64,000 bases of DNA from Veillonella intestinalis (GCF_943193155.1 NZ_CALPDB010000001.1:1-64000); one strand, 5' to 3'; positions 22,938-31,873 are shown, counted from the first letter of the stretch. The notes: generated from the sequence alone by a model not told the origin. Program-made: numbers and translations.

Positions 22938-24233
22938 ATGAAACGACTGGTTTTAGAACGCACTGATGGTCATCATGCATATAAGCGGGGCGTTTTAATT
23001 TTAACGGGCGGTCAAAGCTCTCGTATGGGACAAAATAAAGCGAATTTACCTTGGCAAGGGGGCACTTTTTTAACAAAGTTACTTGAAAAAACAAGGGCTG
23101 TAGATCCTATTGACATTGTTATTTCCTCTAATGAACCAGTTGATTTACGACTCTTGCCAGGGCAGTTGTACGCCTCTCATCCACTTAGTGATCGCCAAGG
23201 TCATGTAGCGCTTAGTGAAACTGAGGTAGGGGCCATTAAGCCTGATAAGAGTATGCGTTATCAATGGGAGATAGGCGATGAACCGACATTAACTATTTAT
23301 GTTGTACCTGATCAAGGAGAAAGTCAGGGGCCATTAAGTGGTTTATGGGCTGGTTTAGAAGCGGGGCAAAGTGAAGTGTATTTAGCTGTGTCCATTGATA
23401 TGCCTTTTTTTAATAACTTTTCTTTTGGCAGCACCTGTGACATGTTAAAACAATTAGGTAAAGAACCTATTGATTGTGTGGTGCCAACTCTTAATGGACG
23501 ATTAGAGCCCTTGGCGGCATTATATAGTCGTCGTTGCATTACACACATTGAAAACTTGTTAAAACAAGGGGAATTACATGTAAGGGCCTTATTTGATAAA
23601 GTAAAAACAGAATATATTTCAGTAGATGATAGAGCGTTAGATTATCGTAATGTTAATACGCCGTTAGATTATAAATTAGTGCAGTCCTTAGTCCTTAATC
23701 AGGAGCGTAAGGTGCCTTTTATATTTGTTGTAGCAGAGCAGTCTAAGACAGGCAAGACGTTGGTAGCTACACAATTAATTAGGGCGTTCACTAATTTAGG
23801 ATATGAAGTAGGTTATGCTAAAAGTGATGGGCATGGTTTTACGATGGATAGAGAGGGAAGTGATACATGGTTAGCGTCACAAGCAGGGGCCAAAGCGATT
23901 GCAATTAGTGGACCTCAACAATATGCTATGCTAGTTTCGCATAATAAAAAGAAGGATATTGCAACCTTGGCGGAGAACTTATTAGTAGACTTAGTGATTA
24001 TTGAAACACGAAGTCGAGGTATGTTGCCTAGTATTGAGGTATTACCTAGCCATATGGAGCTTTTAGAGCAAGGTTCAATAGCTACCGGTTCGGTTGTGAA
24101 GGGATCTATCGTAGTAGCTGATGTTAAAGAAGGAGCGGCTCAATCTGAAGATTTAGAGCGGGCTCATTTTTCATTGGCGCAAATAGATGAGCTGGCTATG
24201 TGGTTAAAGCAACAGATTTTACCAAACCCTTAA
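22938..24233 (+). CDS. mobAB: MobA-MobB fusion, molybdenum cofactor guanylyltransferase
   Basis: A 431-residue fusion. Residues ~17-245 are MobA, which joins GMP to molybdopterin: LTGGQSSRMGQNKANLPW is the nucleotide-binding start, and GPLSGLWAGLE and AVSIDMPFF follow. The MobA part carries a ~50-residue insertion before GPLSG. Residues ~255-431 are MobB-like, with P-loop AEQSKTGKT and YAKSDGHGFTMDREGSDTW. The P-loop differs from the usual GxxxSGKTT and starts with Ala. The bis-MGD product is needed by FdhF encoded next. RBS is GAAGGTG; gene starts 4 nt after the ThiT-like gene. Confidence 0.9.
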   Translation: MKRLVLERTDGHHAYKRGVLILTGGQSSRMGQNKANLPWQGGTFLTKLLEKTRAVDPIDIVISSNEPVDLRLLPGQLYASHPLSDRQGHVALSETEVGAIKPDKSMRYQWEIGDEPTLTIYVVPDQGESQGPLSGLWAGLEAGQSEVYLAVSIDMPFFNNFSFGSTCDMLKQLGKEPIDCVVPTLNGRLEPLAALYSRRCITHIENLLKQGELHVRALFDKVKTEYISVDDRALDYRNVNTPLDYKLVQSLVLNQERKVPFIFVVAEQSKTGKTLVATQLIRAFTNLGYEVGYAKSDGHGFTMDREGSDTWLASQAGAKAIAISGPQQYAMLVSHNKKKDIATLAENLLVDLVIIETRSRGMLPSIEVLPSHMELLEQGSIATGSVVKGSIVVADVKEGAAQSEDLERAHFSLAQIDELAMWLKQQILPNP

Positions 24234-24302
24234 GGTAATATTGCAATATAGGTATTAGGTTATACACGGATTTTTATATTCAAGTGAATGAGAGGGTACC
24301 CT

Positions 24303-26495
24303 ATGCAGCGTAACTATGAGAAGATTGTTACAGTATGTCCGTATTGTGGATCGGGATGTCAAATTGAGTTTACTGTAGATAAGAAGGCCAATCGAATTAT
24401 TGAAGCTAAGGGAGCGCCAGGGCGTACGAATGAGGCTCGTCTTTGCTTAAAAGGCTTCTATGGTTGGGATTACTTAAATGACCCACAAATTTTAACTCGT
24501 CGTATTACCTCACCTATGATTCGTAAAGGCGGGAAAGGTAGTCCTTTAGAACCAGTTAGTTGGGAAGAAGCTATTGAGTTCACCGCCGAACGTTTAAAAG
24601 CAATTATTAAAGAATATGGTCCAGATTCTGTTATGGCAGCCGGTTCTGCTCGTGGCCCAGGGAATGAAGCGGGCTATATGACTCAGAAATTTATGCGTGC
24701 TGTTATTGGTACTAATAATGTGGATCATTGTGCGCGTATTTGTCATGCTGCATCTGTAGCAGGCTTAAAGCAAACCATTGGTGAAGGGGCTATGTCCTTA
24801 AGCGTGCCCGAAATTGAAGATGCCGAAGTTATTTTAAATATTGGCTATAATGGGGCGACATCGCATCCTATTGTTGCCCGTCGTATTGTAAAAGCTAAAG
24901 CTAAAGGGGCTAAGATTATTTGTGCAGACCCACAGATTTCTGAAACTGCTCGTATTGCTGATATTCATCTGCAACAAAAAGGTGGCACTAACTTATTATT
25001 ATTAAATGCGTTAGCTTATACGATTGTTGAAGAAGGCTTAGTGGATGAAGAGTTTGTCAATAATTATGTAAATGGTTATGAGGAGTTTGCTCCTAAATTG
25101 GCTGGCTATGCCCCAGAAGCAGTTGCAGCACAAGTAGGTGTACCAGCTGAGCAAATTCGTGCAGCAGCTCGTTTATATGCATCATCTAAACACTCTGTAA
25201 TCCTTTGGGGCATGGGTATTACCCAATTTTCACAAGGTGTTGATAGTGTAGCGGCTTGCTCTAACTTAGCTATGTTAACTGGTAACTATGGTCGTTATGC
25301 TACTGGCGTGGGTCCTGTGCGTGGACAAAACAATGTACAAGGGACTTGTGATATGGGGGTATTGCCTAATGAATATCCAGGCTATCAAGATGTAACAGAT
25401 GATGCAATTCGTGAAAAGTTTGAAAAAGCTTGGGGCGTAAAATTATCGCCAACCGTAGGGTTAAAGCTAACGCAAGTGCCTGAACAAGTGTTAGAAGAAA
25501 CAGATCCAAAGAAACAAATTCATGCGTATTATATTATCGGTGAAGACCCTGCTCAGTCTGACCCACATTTAGAAGAATTGCGTGAGGCATTTCAAAAGAT
25601 TGACCTCATTATCGTACAAGATATTTTCATGAATCGTACCTCTGAATATGCTGATGTATTGTTACCAGCTACAGCTTGGGGCGAACATGATGCGATTTAT
25701 ACTTGTTGTGATAGAGGGTTCCAGCGTGTGCGCAAAGTGATTGAACCACCAGCTGGGGTTAAAACAGACTGGGAGATTCTCTGTTTATTAGCTACGGCTA
25801 TGGGTTATCCAATGCATTACAATAATACAAAAGAGATTTGGGATGAAATGCGTATGTTAGCACCTAAATTTACAGGTGCAACTTATGAGAAAATTGAAGC
25901 TCTTGGCAGTGTTCAATGGCCTTGTTATGATGAAAGTATGGAAGATACAGGGACTATGTACTTGCATAAAGATGGTCATTTTGCAACCGCCGATGGCCGT
26001 GGTAACTTAGTTTTTCATGACTATCAGCCAGTAAAAGAAGAAGTAGATGATGAATATCCACTTTCCTTCTGTACAGTTCGTGAAGTAGGTCATTATTCAG
26101 CACGAACTATGACTGGTAACTGTCGTATGCTTCGTCAACTAGAAGATGAACCAGGCTGGATTGCTATGAATCCTAAAGATTGTGAAGCATTAGGCGTTGA
26201 ACAAGGCGATTTAGTGCGTGTACGGTCTCGTCGTGGTAGCTTAATTACACGATGCTTGCCAACAGAACGGGCTAAAGAAGGGGCGACTTATATGACGTAC
26301 CAATGGTGGATTGGTGCTTGTAATGAGTTGACTAATGGCGTATTAGATCCTAAGAGTAAAACACCAGAATATAAGTACTGTGCTTGTCGTGTAGAAAAGT
26401 TAGACAATCAAGCAGAAGCAGAAGAATATGTGAAATCACAATATGCTCTTATTCGAGCAAAAATGGGTATAGAAAAGGCAGGTGCCGGCGCATGA
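24303..26495 (+). CDS. fdhF: Formate dehydrogenase catalytic subunit, cysteine form
   Basis: A 730-residue molybdopterin oxidoreductase. The ATG at 24288 overlaps the GAGAGGG ribosome binding sequence, so ATG 24303 is used. The N-terminal [4Fe-4S] motif is CPYCGSGC...CLKG. NVDHCARICHAAS puts Cys147 (TGT, 24741) followed by His where E. coli FdhF has selenocysteine-His, so no SECIS is needed. The MGD-binding domains and the C-terminal domain (GDLVRVRSRRGSL, TYQWWIGACNELT) are complete. It oxidises formate to CO2. No signal peptide, so cytoplasmic. Overlaps the next gene by 4 bp. Confidence 0.93.
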   Translation: MQRNYEKIVTVCPYCGSGCQIEFTVDKKANRIIEAKGAPGRTNEARLCLKGFYGWDYLNDPQILTRRITSPMIRKGGKGSPLEPVSWEEAIEFTAERLKAIIKEYGPDSVMAAGSARGPGNEAGYMTQKFMRAVIGTNNVDHCARICHAASVAGLKQTIGEGAMSLSVPEIEDAEVILNIGYNGATSHPIVARRIVKAKAKGAKIICADPQISETARIADIHLQQKGGTNLLLLNALAYTIVEEGLVDEEFVNNYVNGYEEFAPKLAGYAPEAVAAQVGVPAEQIRAAARLYASSKHSVILWGMGITQFSQGVDSVAACSNLAMLTGNYGRYATGVGPVRGQNNVQGTCDMGVLPNEYPGYQDVTDDAIREKFEKAWGVKLSPTVGLKLTQVPEQVLEETDPKKQIHAYYIIGEDPAQSDPHLEELREAFQKIDLIIVQDIFMNRTSEYADVLLPATAWGEHDAIYTCCDRGFQRVRKVIEPPAGVKTDWEILCLLATAMGYPMHYNNTKEIWDEMRMLAPKFTGATYEKIEALGSVQWPCYDESMEDTGTMYLHKDGHFATADGRGNLVFHDYQPVKEEVDDEYPLSFCTVREVGHYSARTMTGNCRMLRQLEDEPGWIAMNPKDCEALGVEQGDLVRVRSRRGSLITRCLPTERAKEGATYMTYQWWIGACNELTNGVLDPKSKTPEYKYCACRVEKLDNQAEAEEYVKSQYALIRAKMGIEKAGAGA

Positions 26496-27022
26496 ATCGT
26501 TTTGTAAAAGGAAATCCCTTACTTTGTATTGGTTGCCGTACATGTATGGTAGCTTGTGTAGTTTCTCATCGTGGTAATGGTATTTTTACTACAGATCCAG
26601 ATAGTGAAGACTTTTTCCCACGTATTCATGTAATAAAAACTAAAACAAAAACAATGACAGTACAATGTCATCATTGTGAAAATGCACCTTGCGTTACTGT
26701 ATGTCCAGTAGGGGCGCTTGAAAAAGGACCTAATAGCATTCTTCTTCACGAAGAACGTTGTATTGGTTGTCAGCAATGTACTATGGCTTGTCCATTTGGC
26801 GCCATTCAGATGAAAAAGCTTTCGGATGAATCGGGTGTGCGGGTGGTAGCTAATAAATGTGACCTCTGTGCCCATACGGAAGAAGGCTCGCCAGCCTGCG
26901 TTTCCCATTGTCCAACTGAAGCATTGACGTATTATGTAGAAGATAGTATCGCTGATATTGCTAGTCAGAAGAACCTCCAAACAGCGAGAAAAGCATGGGC
27001 TGCAAAGGAGGGACAAGCATGA
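26492..27022 (+). CDS. Four-cluster ferredoxin, HydN/HycB-like (first)
   Basis: A 176-residue iron-sulfur protein starting at the ATGA overlap with fdhF. Four Cys quartets for [4Fe-4S] clusters are visible: LCIGCRTCMVAC, CHHCENAPCVTVC, CIGCQQCTMAC and CDLCAHTEEGSPACVSHC. In the family such proteins carry electrons from FdhF to hydrogenase or another partner. Neither a hydrogenase nor a membrane anchor is encoded here. It ends with an ATGA overlap onto its paralogue. Confidence 0.92.
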   Translation: MNRFVKGNPLLCIGCRTCMVACVVSHRGNGIFTTDPDSEDFFPRIHVIKTKTKTMTVQCHHCENAPCVTVCPVGALEKGPNSILLHEERCIGCQQCTMACPFGAIQMKKLSDESGVRVVANKCDLCAHTEEGSPACVSHCPTEALTYYVEDSIADIASQKNLQTARKAWAAKEGQA

Positions 27023-27510
27023 ATCGATTCGTATTTTGTGATGTAAGTTTATGTATTGGCTGTGGCATGTGTGAACGGCAGTGTATTATGTCACATCAGG
27101 GTTTGGGAATGGCTGAGGTGCAGTTGGATAATCCATTACATCGGGCGCGGTGTAAAGCCTATCGACAACCAGAATTGAAAGTAGCAGTTCATTGCCGTCA
27201 TTGTGAAAATGCACCTTGTATGGCTGCTTGTCCAGTTAATGCTATTTCCAAACGCAATGACAATATGATATTTGTGGATGAAGATATTTGTATTGGCTGT
27301 CGTGAATGTGTATTGGCTTGTCCATTTGGTGCGGTGCGTATGGCACCATTAGAAGATGGCCGCACGGTAGCAACAAAATGTGATTTATGTATTGATACAG
27401 AAGCGGGCACACCAGCTTGCGTAAAAGGTTGCCCTAAAAAAGCACTTACATTAGTGACAGAAGAAACTATGAAAGAGTGTATTGATCATAAACGAAAAAC
27501 ATTTGCATAG
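27019..27510 (+). CDS. Four-cluster ferredoxin, HydN/HycB-like (second)
   Basis: A 163-residue paralogue of the previous gene. Both start MNRFV and share the CIGC, CRHCENAPC, CIGCRECVLAC and CDLC...CVKGC quartets. RBS AAGGAGGG (27005-27012) lies inside the upstream gene and fits ATG 27019. Tandem duplication suggests two alternative electron carriers or a two-step relay for the formate dehydrogenase. Confidence 0.92.
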   Translation: MNRFVFCDVSLCIGCGMCERQCIMSHQGLGMAEVQLDNPLHRARCKAYRQPELKVAVHCRHCENAPCMAACPVNAISKRNDNMIFVDEDICIGCRECVLACPFGAVRMAPLEDGRTVATKCDLCIDTEAGTPACVKGCPKKALTLVTEETMKECIDHKRKTFA

Positions 27511-27560
27511 TTGAGTATTTAGTTTATAGTAGTATAGTTTGAGGCATGGAGCAGGAATAT

Positions 27561-28796
27561 ATGGAGGCAATTACAGTAGAAGCAAGTCAGCAAAAATGGC
27601 ATACAGAATTAGCCAAACGGTCTAAACAGGCTGTTGAATATATACCGCTGTCTCAGGCTTTAGGACGAGTTTTAGCACAGGATTTAACAGCACAAAGTGA
27701 TATGCCACCATTTCGCAAATCGCCTTATGATGGATTTGTGATTCCCTATGTGGCAAATCAACAACGGTTTAAAGTAATTGGCTTGATTGGTGCTGGTGAA
27801 GTCTATGATGGGCCAGTTAGAGCTGGCGAAGCAGTTCGAATTATGACGGGGGCACCTATTCCTGATGATTGTGACACTATGATTATGCAGGAGCGTTGTG
27901 ATTTTGATGGGGAATATATCACTGTGCGAGGACAAATTACGCAGGGTGACAATATTGTGCCACAAGGTGAAGAATGTAGTGTTGGTGAGACTGTAATTGC
28001 AGCTGGCACTTATTTAGATGCTGGTGTTATTGCAGTAGCGGTAGGACTAGGTTATGCTACGGTGCCGGTGTATGTACCTTTAAAAATACTGGTATTGACC
28101 TCTGGGCGAGAGATAGTACCTGTAGGAGAACCACTTACGGCCGGTAAAATCTATAATTCAAATTTGTTTATGCTGACAAATTTATTAGCCGAACACAGTT
28201 TTTATGAAGTGGTGACATATCATGTTAGTGATGATCCAGCTGTATTAGAGCAGGAAATCAAAGCAGTAACAGAGTTAAGTCAGCAGGCTGATATAATCAT
28301 GAGCACTGGTGGCGTATCAGTTGGATTATTTGATTCTATGCCAGCCATTTATGAAGCGTTGGGCGCTCGAGAATTATATAACAGGGTTCTTATGAGGCCT
28401 GGTGCCGCTTCCTATGGTGGTATAATTGACCGTGGTGAAGGTAAATTTACACTCTGTTTTGGACTATCAGGTAATCCGACAGCGGCTTATAATGGATTCC
28501 ATTTATTAGTGTTGCCAATTTTACGCTTTTGCCAAGGTTATGCTGTGTCTGAACTTATGAGTGTATCCTTACCTTTAGGCGTAGCCATTCATAAGAAAAA
28601 TCCATTTGATCGGTATGTACAAGGCGTTATTACCTATACTGAAGAAGGTGCTACTTTTATACCGAATCGTGTATTTACCTCTAGTGCGTTGCTAGGGTTA
28701 GCAAAGGCTAATGGTTTGGCTAAATTAGAGCAAGGAATACATAGTTATGATGCTGGCGATATAGTACCTGTTATATTGCTTAAAAATCATAACTAA
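27561..28796 (+). CDS. moeA: Molybdopterin molybdenumtransferase
   Basis: About 411 residues. ATG 27546 has a poorly placed ribosome site; ATG 27561 follows GGAGCAGGA and gives a family-like start (MEAITVEAS), but either is possible. MoeA inserts molybdate into adenylated molybdopterin. PLSQALGRVLAQDL, SPYDGFVI (usual: SAMDGYA), GEAVRIMTGAPIPDDCD, STGGVSVGLFDSM and FGLSGNPTAAY are recognisable. The Tyr for Met and Phe-Val for Tyr-Ala changes in the DGY motif are unusual. Last gene of the Moco/FDH operon, followed by a terminator shared with fdhD. Confidence 0.9.
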   Translation: MEAITVEASQQKWHTELAKRSKQAVEYIPLSQALGRVLAQDLTAQSDMPPFRKSPYDGFVIPYVANQQRFKVIGLIGAGEVYDGPVRAGEAVRIMTGAPIPDDCDTMIMQERCDFDGEYITVRGQITQGDNIVPQGEECSVGETVIAAGTYLDAGVIAVAVGLGYATVPVYVPLKILVLTSGREIVPVGEPLTAGKIYNSNLFMLTNLLAEHSFYEVVTYHVSDDPAVLEQEIKAVTELSQQADIIMSTGGVSVGLFDSMPAIYEALGARELYNRVLMRPGAASYGGIIDRGEGKFTLCFGLSGNPTAAYNGFHLLVLPILRFCQGYAVSELMSVSLPLGVAIHKKNPFDRYVQGVITYTEEGATFIPNRVFTSSALLGLAKANGLAKLEQGIHSYDAGDIVPVILLKNHN

Positions 28797-28816
28797 ACAT
28801 CATCAATAATAAATAA

Positions 28817-28871
28817 GGCCCTATTACAATCGTTTCCAGGATATATTGAACGATTGTAATAGGGCTTTTTT
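28817..28871. terminator. Terminator between convergent moeA and fdhD
   Basis: A 17-bp perfect stem GCCCTATTACAATCGTT (28818-28834)/AACGATTGTAATAGGGC (28849-28865), 14-nt loop, T-run on the plus side and T-rich sequence on the minus side. Confidence 0.88.
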
Positions 28872-28872
28872 A

Positions 28873-29616
28873 TTAACGACAAAGGTCTTTTATCCGTTCG
28901 GGATGGGTCATACATTTAAACGAATCAGGGCGTAACACATTACATAGGGTAATATTGTATTGTTCAGCTAACGCAATACCTAAGGCTGTTGGCATTGCTC
29001 GAGAACACATGATAGGAACTCCAATGCGATTGACTTTCTTTATAACGGATTGAGGTACACGGCCACTAAAGATTAAAATTTTATCAGACGTATCAATTTG
29101 TTTAGTTACGATAATACCTAATAAACGATCTAGTACATTATGACGACCTACGTCTTCGGCATAGGCAATCACTTCACCATCTTTCACGATAGCACCTTCG
29201 TGAACACCATGAGAGGTATGATGCGCTTTGGTAATAGAATCCAATAGACCACCATAACTGCAAATTTCATCAGCTGTTACGGTGAAGGTATTATTTTTTT
29301 GAGGCCGTGAAGTGGGGGCCGCATCATGGAAATATTGAATATCATGAGAGAGGGTTACATCAATGCGATGAGTTTCACGATTCATAAAAATAGAAGCAAT
29401 ATCATCTGCATTTTCTACGTGCCCTTCCATGAGGCAATAACCGATAATTAAATCGCGAAAATCATGGGGCGAAGCAATTAAAGTAGAGATGAGCTTATTT
29501 TCTATATATAATTTGTAAGCCACTTCTTGTGAAATATCTAGCTGTTCTTGCTTAGCACCGTCACCTTGTCGATAGGAAATGCATTCATAATGATTAGTAG
29601 CTGATAGAGAGTACAT
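28873..29616 (-). CDS. fdhD: FdhD-family protein lacking the CxxC motif
   Basis: A 247-residue protein; the ATG at 29643 is upstream of the AAGGAGG site that serves ATG 29616. FdhD activates formate dehydrogenase by passing sulfur from a cysteine desulfurase to the bis-MGD. Family blocks are clear: HDFRDLIIGYCLMEG, HGVHEGAIV, AYAEDVGRHNVLDRL, ILIFSGRVPQ and MCSRAMPTALGIALAEQ. The region that normally reads SSCGVCG is TSRPQKNNTFTVTADEI here, without the two Cys. Several Cys remain elsewhere. It faces the FDH operon convergently. Confidence 0.88.
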   Translation of the reverse strand: MYSLSATNHYECISYRQGDGAKQEQLDISQEVAYKLYIENKLISTLIASPHDFRDLIIGYCLMEGHVENADDIASIFMNRETHRIDVTLSHDIQYFHDAAPTSRPQKNNTFTVTADEICSYGGLLDSITKAHHTSHGVHEGAIVKDGEVIAYAEDVGRHNVLDRLLGIIVTKQIDTSDKILIFSGRVPQSVIKKVNRIGVPIMCSRAMPTALGIALAEQYNITLCNVLRPDSFKCMTHPERIKDLCR

Positions 29617-29770
29617 AGGAAAACCTCCTTGCGTAAATCGCATTAATTTCTCATAAAAGTGTATATAAATACTATTCTCTACTAAAAATATAGGTTAATA
29701 AATATATTCTCATAATATCATGTAAAGCTAGTGTAGACAATTGTTAAATAGGAATACTTAAGAGGGAGTG

Positions 29771-29838
29771 ACCTTAAAAATTGGTTGACGAATCTAAATT
29801 TATAAATATATAATAATTCAGTGATGCTATTTTAAGGT
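29771..29838 (+). promoter_or_regulatory. Promoter of the symporter gene flanked by an inverted repeat
   Basis: TTGACG (29785-29790), an 18-nt spacer and TATAAT (29809-29814). A 9-bp inverted repeat ACCTTAAAA (29771-29779)/TTTTAAGGT (29830-29838) brackets the promoter with 50 bp between arms, suggesting two operator half-sites. The 309-bp gap contains nothing else recognisable. Confidence 0.55.
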
Positions 29839-29925
29839 GACTTTTAAAAATAGCTTGGTATTATATATTATTTATGAAAAAATGTATGTTGGACAGTAGT
29901 CTAGTGTTAGTAAAGGAAGTGAAAT

Positions 29926-31212
29926 ATGCAAATCCTAAAAAAATTAAGCCTTGCCTCTTGGATTATAATTGGCTTATTAGCAGGTGTCCTTGTTGGTGGG
30001 GTAGCACCTGAGGTTGGTAAAGCCATGAAGCCATTAGGCGATGTATTTATTCGTATGATTAAGATGATTGTAGTCCCTTTAATTTTCAGCTCTTTAGTTA
30101 TGGGGATTGCTGGTACTGGTGATTTCAAAAAGCTAGGACGATTAGGCGGTAAGGCCATTCTTTGGTTTGAATTTGCCACAACCTTAGCTCTTATTGTAGG
30201 TTTATTTGCGGTTAATGTGATGGAACCAGGTGTAGGTGTTGCGTTAACGCAAAATGGAGCTTCTGAAGTGGTTAATAAAGTCGCTTCAGCTCAAGGGGTA
30301 GACCATATTCAAATGTTGGTTAATATTGTACCAACGAATATTGTGGATGCCATGGGACGTGGCGATATGCTACAGATTATCTTTTTTAGTTGTTTGTTTG
30401 CTATTGCGGCAGCTAGTACTGGTAAAGATGGCCGTCAAATTATCGATCTGTCTAAGGACTTGGCACACATAATGTTCAAAGTGACTCATTATATTATGTA
30501 TGTGTCGCCTATTGGTATCTTTGGCGCGATTGCCTATACTGTTGGTGAATTTGGCCTTGGCATGTTATTGCCATTGTTAAAACTTGTTTTATGTCTTTAT
30601 GCAGCGTTAATTTTATTCTTAGTTATTGTTATTTCTATTGCTTCATTTTTGACAAAAACAAATTTATTCCCGCTGTTAAAAGTATTGAAAGAGCCATTAG
30701 TATTAGCCTTCTCTACAGCAGCGAGTGAAGCGGCTCTGCCAATTGCTATGGAAAAGCTAGAACGTGCGGGTTTACCTAAGCATATTGTAAGCTTTGTATT
30801 ACCTTTAGGTTATACTTTTAACTTAGATGGCTCTACATTATATAGTGCGTTAGCCGTTGTATTTATTTCTCAAGTGTATGGCATTCCATTTCCTTTAGAA
30901 CTTCAACTTTTGATGTTAGTAACCTTGATGTTGTCAACGAAGGGGATTGCTGCTGTGCCGGGGGCGTCCTTAATCGTTATTGCTGGTACGGCTGCAGCGT
31001 TTGGCTTGCCAGTTGAAGGGATTGCTATTATTCTTGGTGTTGATCGTATCCTAGATATGGCGCGTACCTTCTGTAATGTAACAGGTAACTGTGTAGCAGC
31101 CGCTGTTGTGGCACGTTGGGAAAATGAAATTTCGCCAGAAGAATTAACTAAGCGAATGAAAGAACCATTTACTGAGGAAGAATTGGAAGCTTTAGAATTC
31201 GAAGCTAAATAA
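29926..31212 (+). CDS. Dicarboxylate/amino acid:cation symporter (DAACS, GltP/DctA type)
   Basis: A 428-residue inner-membrane carrier with the GltPh fold. RMIKMIVVPLIFSSLVMGI, the first hairpin motif FSTAASEAALPIAMEKL, YTFNLDGSTLY and GVDRILDMARTFCNVTGNCVAA are family hallmarks. Substrates in the family are glutamate, aspartate or C4-dicarboxylates with H+ or Na+. The adjoining histidine-to-glutamate genes make glutamate plausible, but malate or other dicarboxylates, used by Veillonella, are equally possible. RBS AAGGAAG. Followed by a bidirectional terminator. Confidence 0.9.
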   Translation: MQILKKLSLASWIIIGLLAGVLVGGVAPEVGKAMKPLGDVFIRMIKMIVVPLIFSSLVMGIAGTGDFKKLGRLGGKAILWFEFATTLALIVGLFAVNVMEPGVGVALTQNGASEVVNKVASAQGVDHIQMLVNIVPTNIVDAMGRGDMLQIIFFSCLFAIAAASTGKDGRQIIDLSKDLAHIMFKVTHYIMYVSPIGIFGAIAYTVGEFGLGMLLPLLKLVLCLYAALILFLVIVISIASFLTKTNLFPLLKVLKEPLVLAFSTAASEAALPIAMEKLERAGLPKHIVSFVLPLGYTFNLDGSTLYSALAVVFISQVYGIPFPLELQLLMLVTLMLSTKGIAAVPGASLIVIAGTAAAFGLPVEGIAIILGVDRILDMARTFCNVTGNCVAAAVVARWENEISPEELTKRMKEPFTEEELEALEFEAK

Positions 31213-31232
31213 TTAATAGTTTTATAACGTAA

Positions 31233-31266
31233 CAAAACCCCTAAGTGTGGAGACTTAGGGGTTTTG
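31233..31266. terminator. Bidirectional terminator between the symporter and hutD
   Basis: CAAAACCCCTAAGT (31233-31246) and ACTTAGGGGTTTTG (31253-31266), 14-bp perfect stem, 6-nt loop. Confidence 0.85.
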
Positions 31267-31303
31267 CCGTTTTGTAAAGAAGATGAAGTTTGTATAGAGT
31301 ATC

Positions 31304-31873
31304 CTAAGAGGATATTTCAACATAGAGAACCTTAACAGCAGCATCCTCAAGGAATAAAGGAACCGTTTCCGTGCAATCGGATAAATAATATAATGTATCC
31401 GGTTGTATTTGGAGGTTACCTATTCGAGCCTTGGCAGAGGGTACAAAAGGTAAGTTGGGAACATAGATAAATCTATGTTCGTGAGGATTAAGTTGAGAAG
31501 AAGAAGTTAACACAGAGTAGTTAACCTTCATTCCTTGTTGGACCATAACATTAAAGTCAGTTGCTTTCCCCTTTGAAAAGGTGTGATAAGCACCATCGAA
31601 GTAAGCTTCTTCATACGGTTTTAAATGATATGTGTCTGCTGTTTCTTTAAAAGATAGGTATAATTGATTTGTTAGCGGAGTAATTAGACGGGTATACCCC
31701 GGAAGTAAGGTGAATTCAGATGATTCTACATCCACAGTTGCTGAGCTTATCCGAATAGCAAAATCTCTTCGTGCATAAGAGCTTTGCGGTGGATATATAA
31801 AGAACTCTGTTGTGGAGCCACCGGACCAGGTAGAAGTAGTCGCTTGGTGACGAGCAATCACTGTAATTTCCAT
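31304..31873 (-). CDS. hutD: HutD-family protein
   Basis: A 189-residue bicupin-like protein. ATG 31897 lies upstream of the AGGAGG site that serves ATG 31873. The N-terminal WSGGSTTEFFIYP is the HutD signature. HutD accompanies histidine-utilisation genes and in Pseudomonas is proposed to sense pathway intermediates and limit flux; its biochemical activity is not settled. It is divergent from the formimidoyltransferase gene, sharing the 208-bp intergenic region. Confidence 0.88.
   Translation of the reverse strand: MEITVIARHQATTSTWSGGSTTEFFIYPPQSSYARRDFAIRISSATVDVESSEFTLLPGYTRLITPLTNQLYLSFKETADTYHLKPYEEAYFDGAYHTFSKGKATDFNVMVQQGMKVNYSVLTSSSQLNPHEHRFIYVPNLPFVPSAKARIGNLQIQPDTLYYLSDCTETVPLFLEDAAVKVLYVEISS

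Noticed and set aside
24741-24743. Possible selenocysteine in formate dehydrogenase
   Set aside because: The codon at the Sec position is TGT (Cys), not TGA, and the frame has no internal stop.
26519-27016. 165-codon frame opposite the first ferredoxin gene
   Set aside because: It is the reverse-strand shadow of a clear four-cluster ferredoxin, with Cys/Thr/Phe-rich composition typical of shadows.
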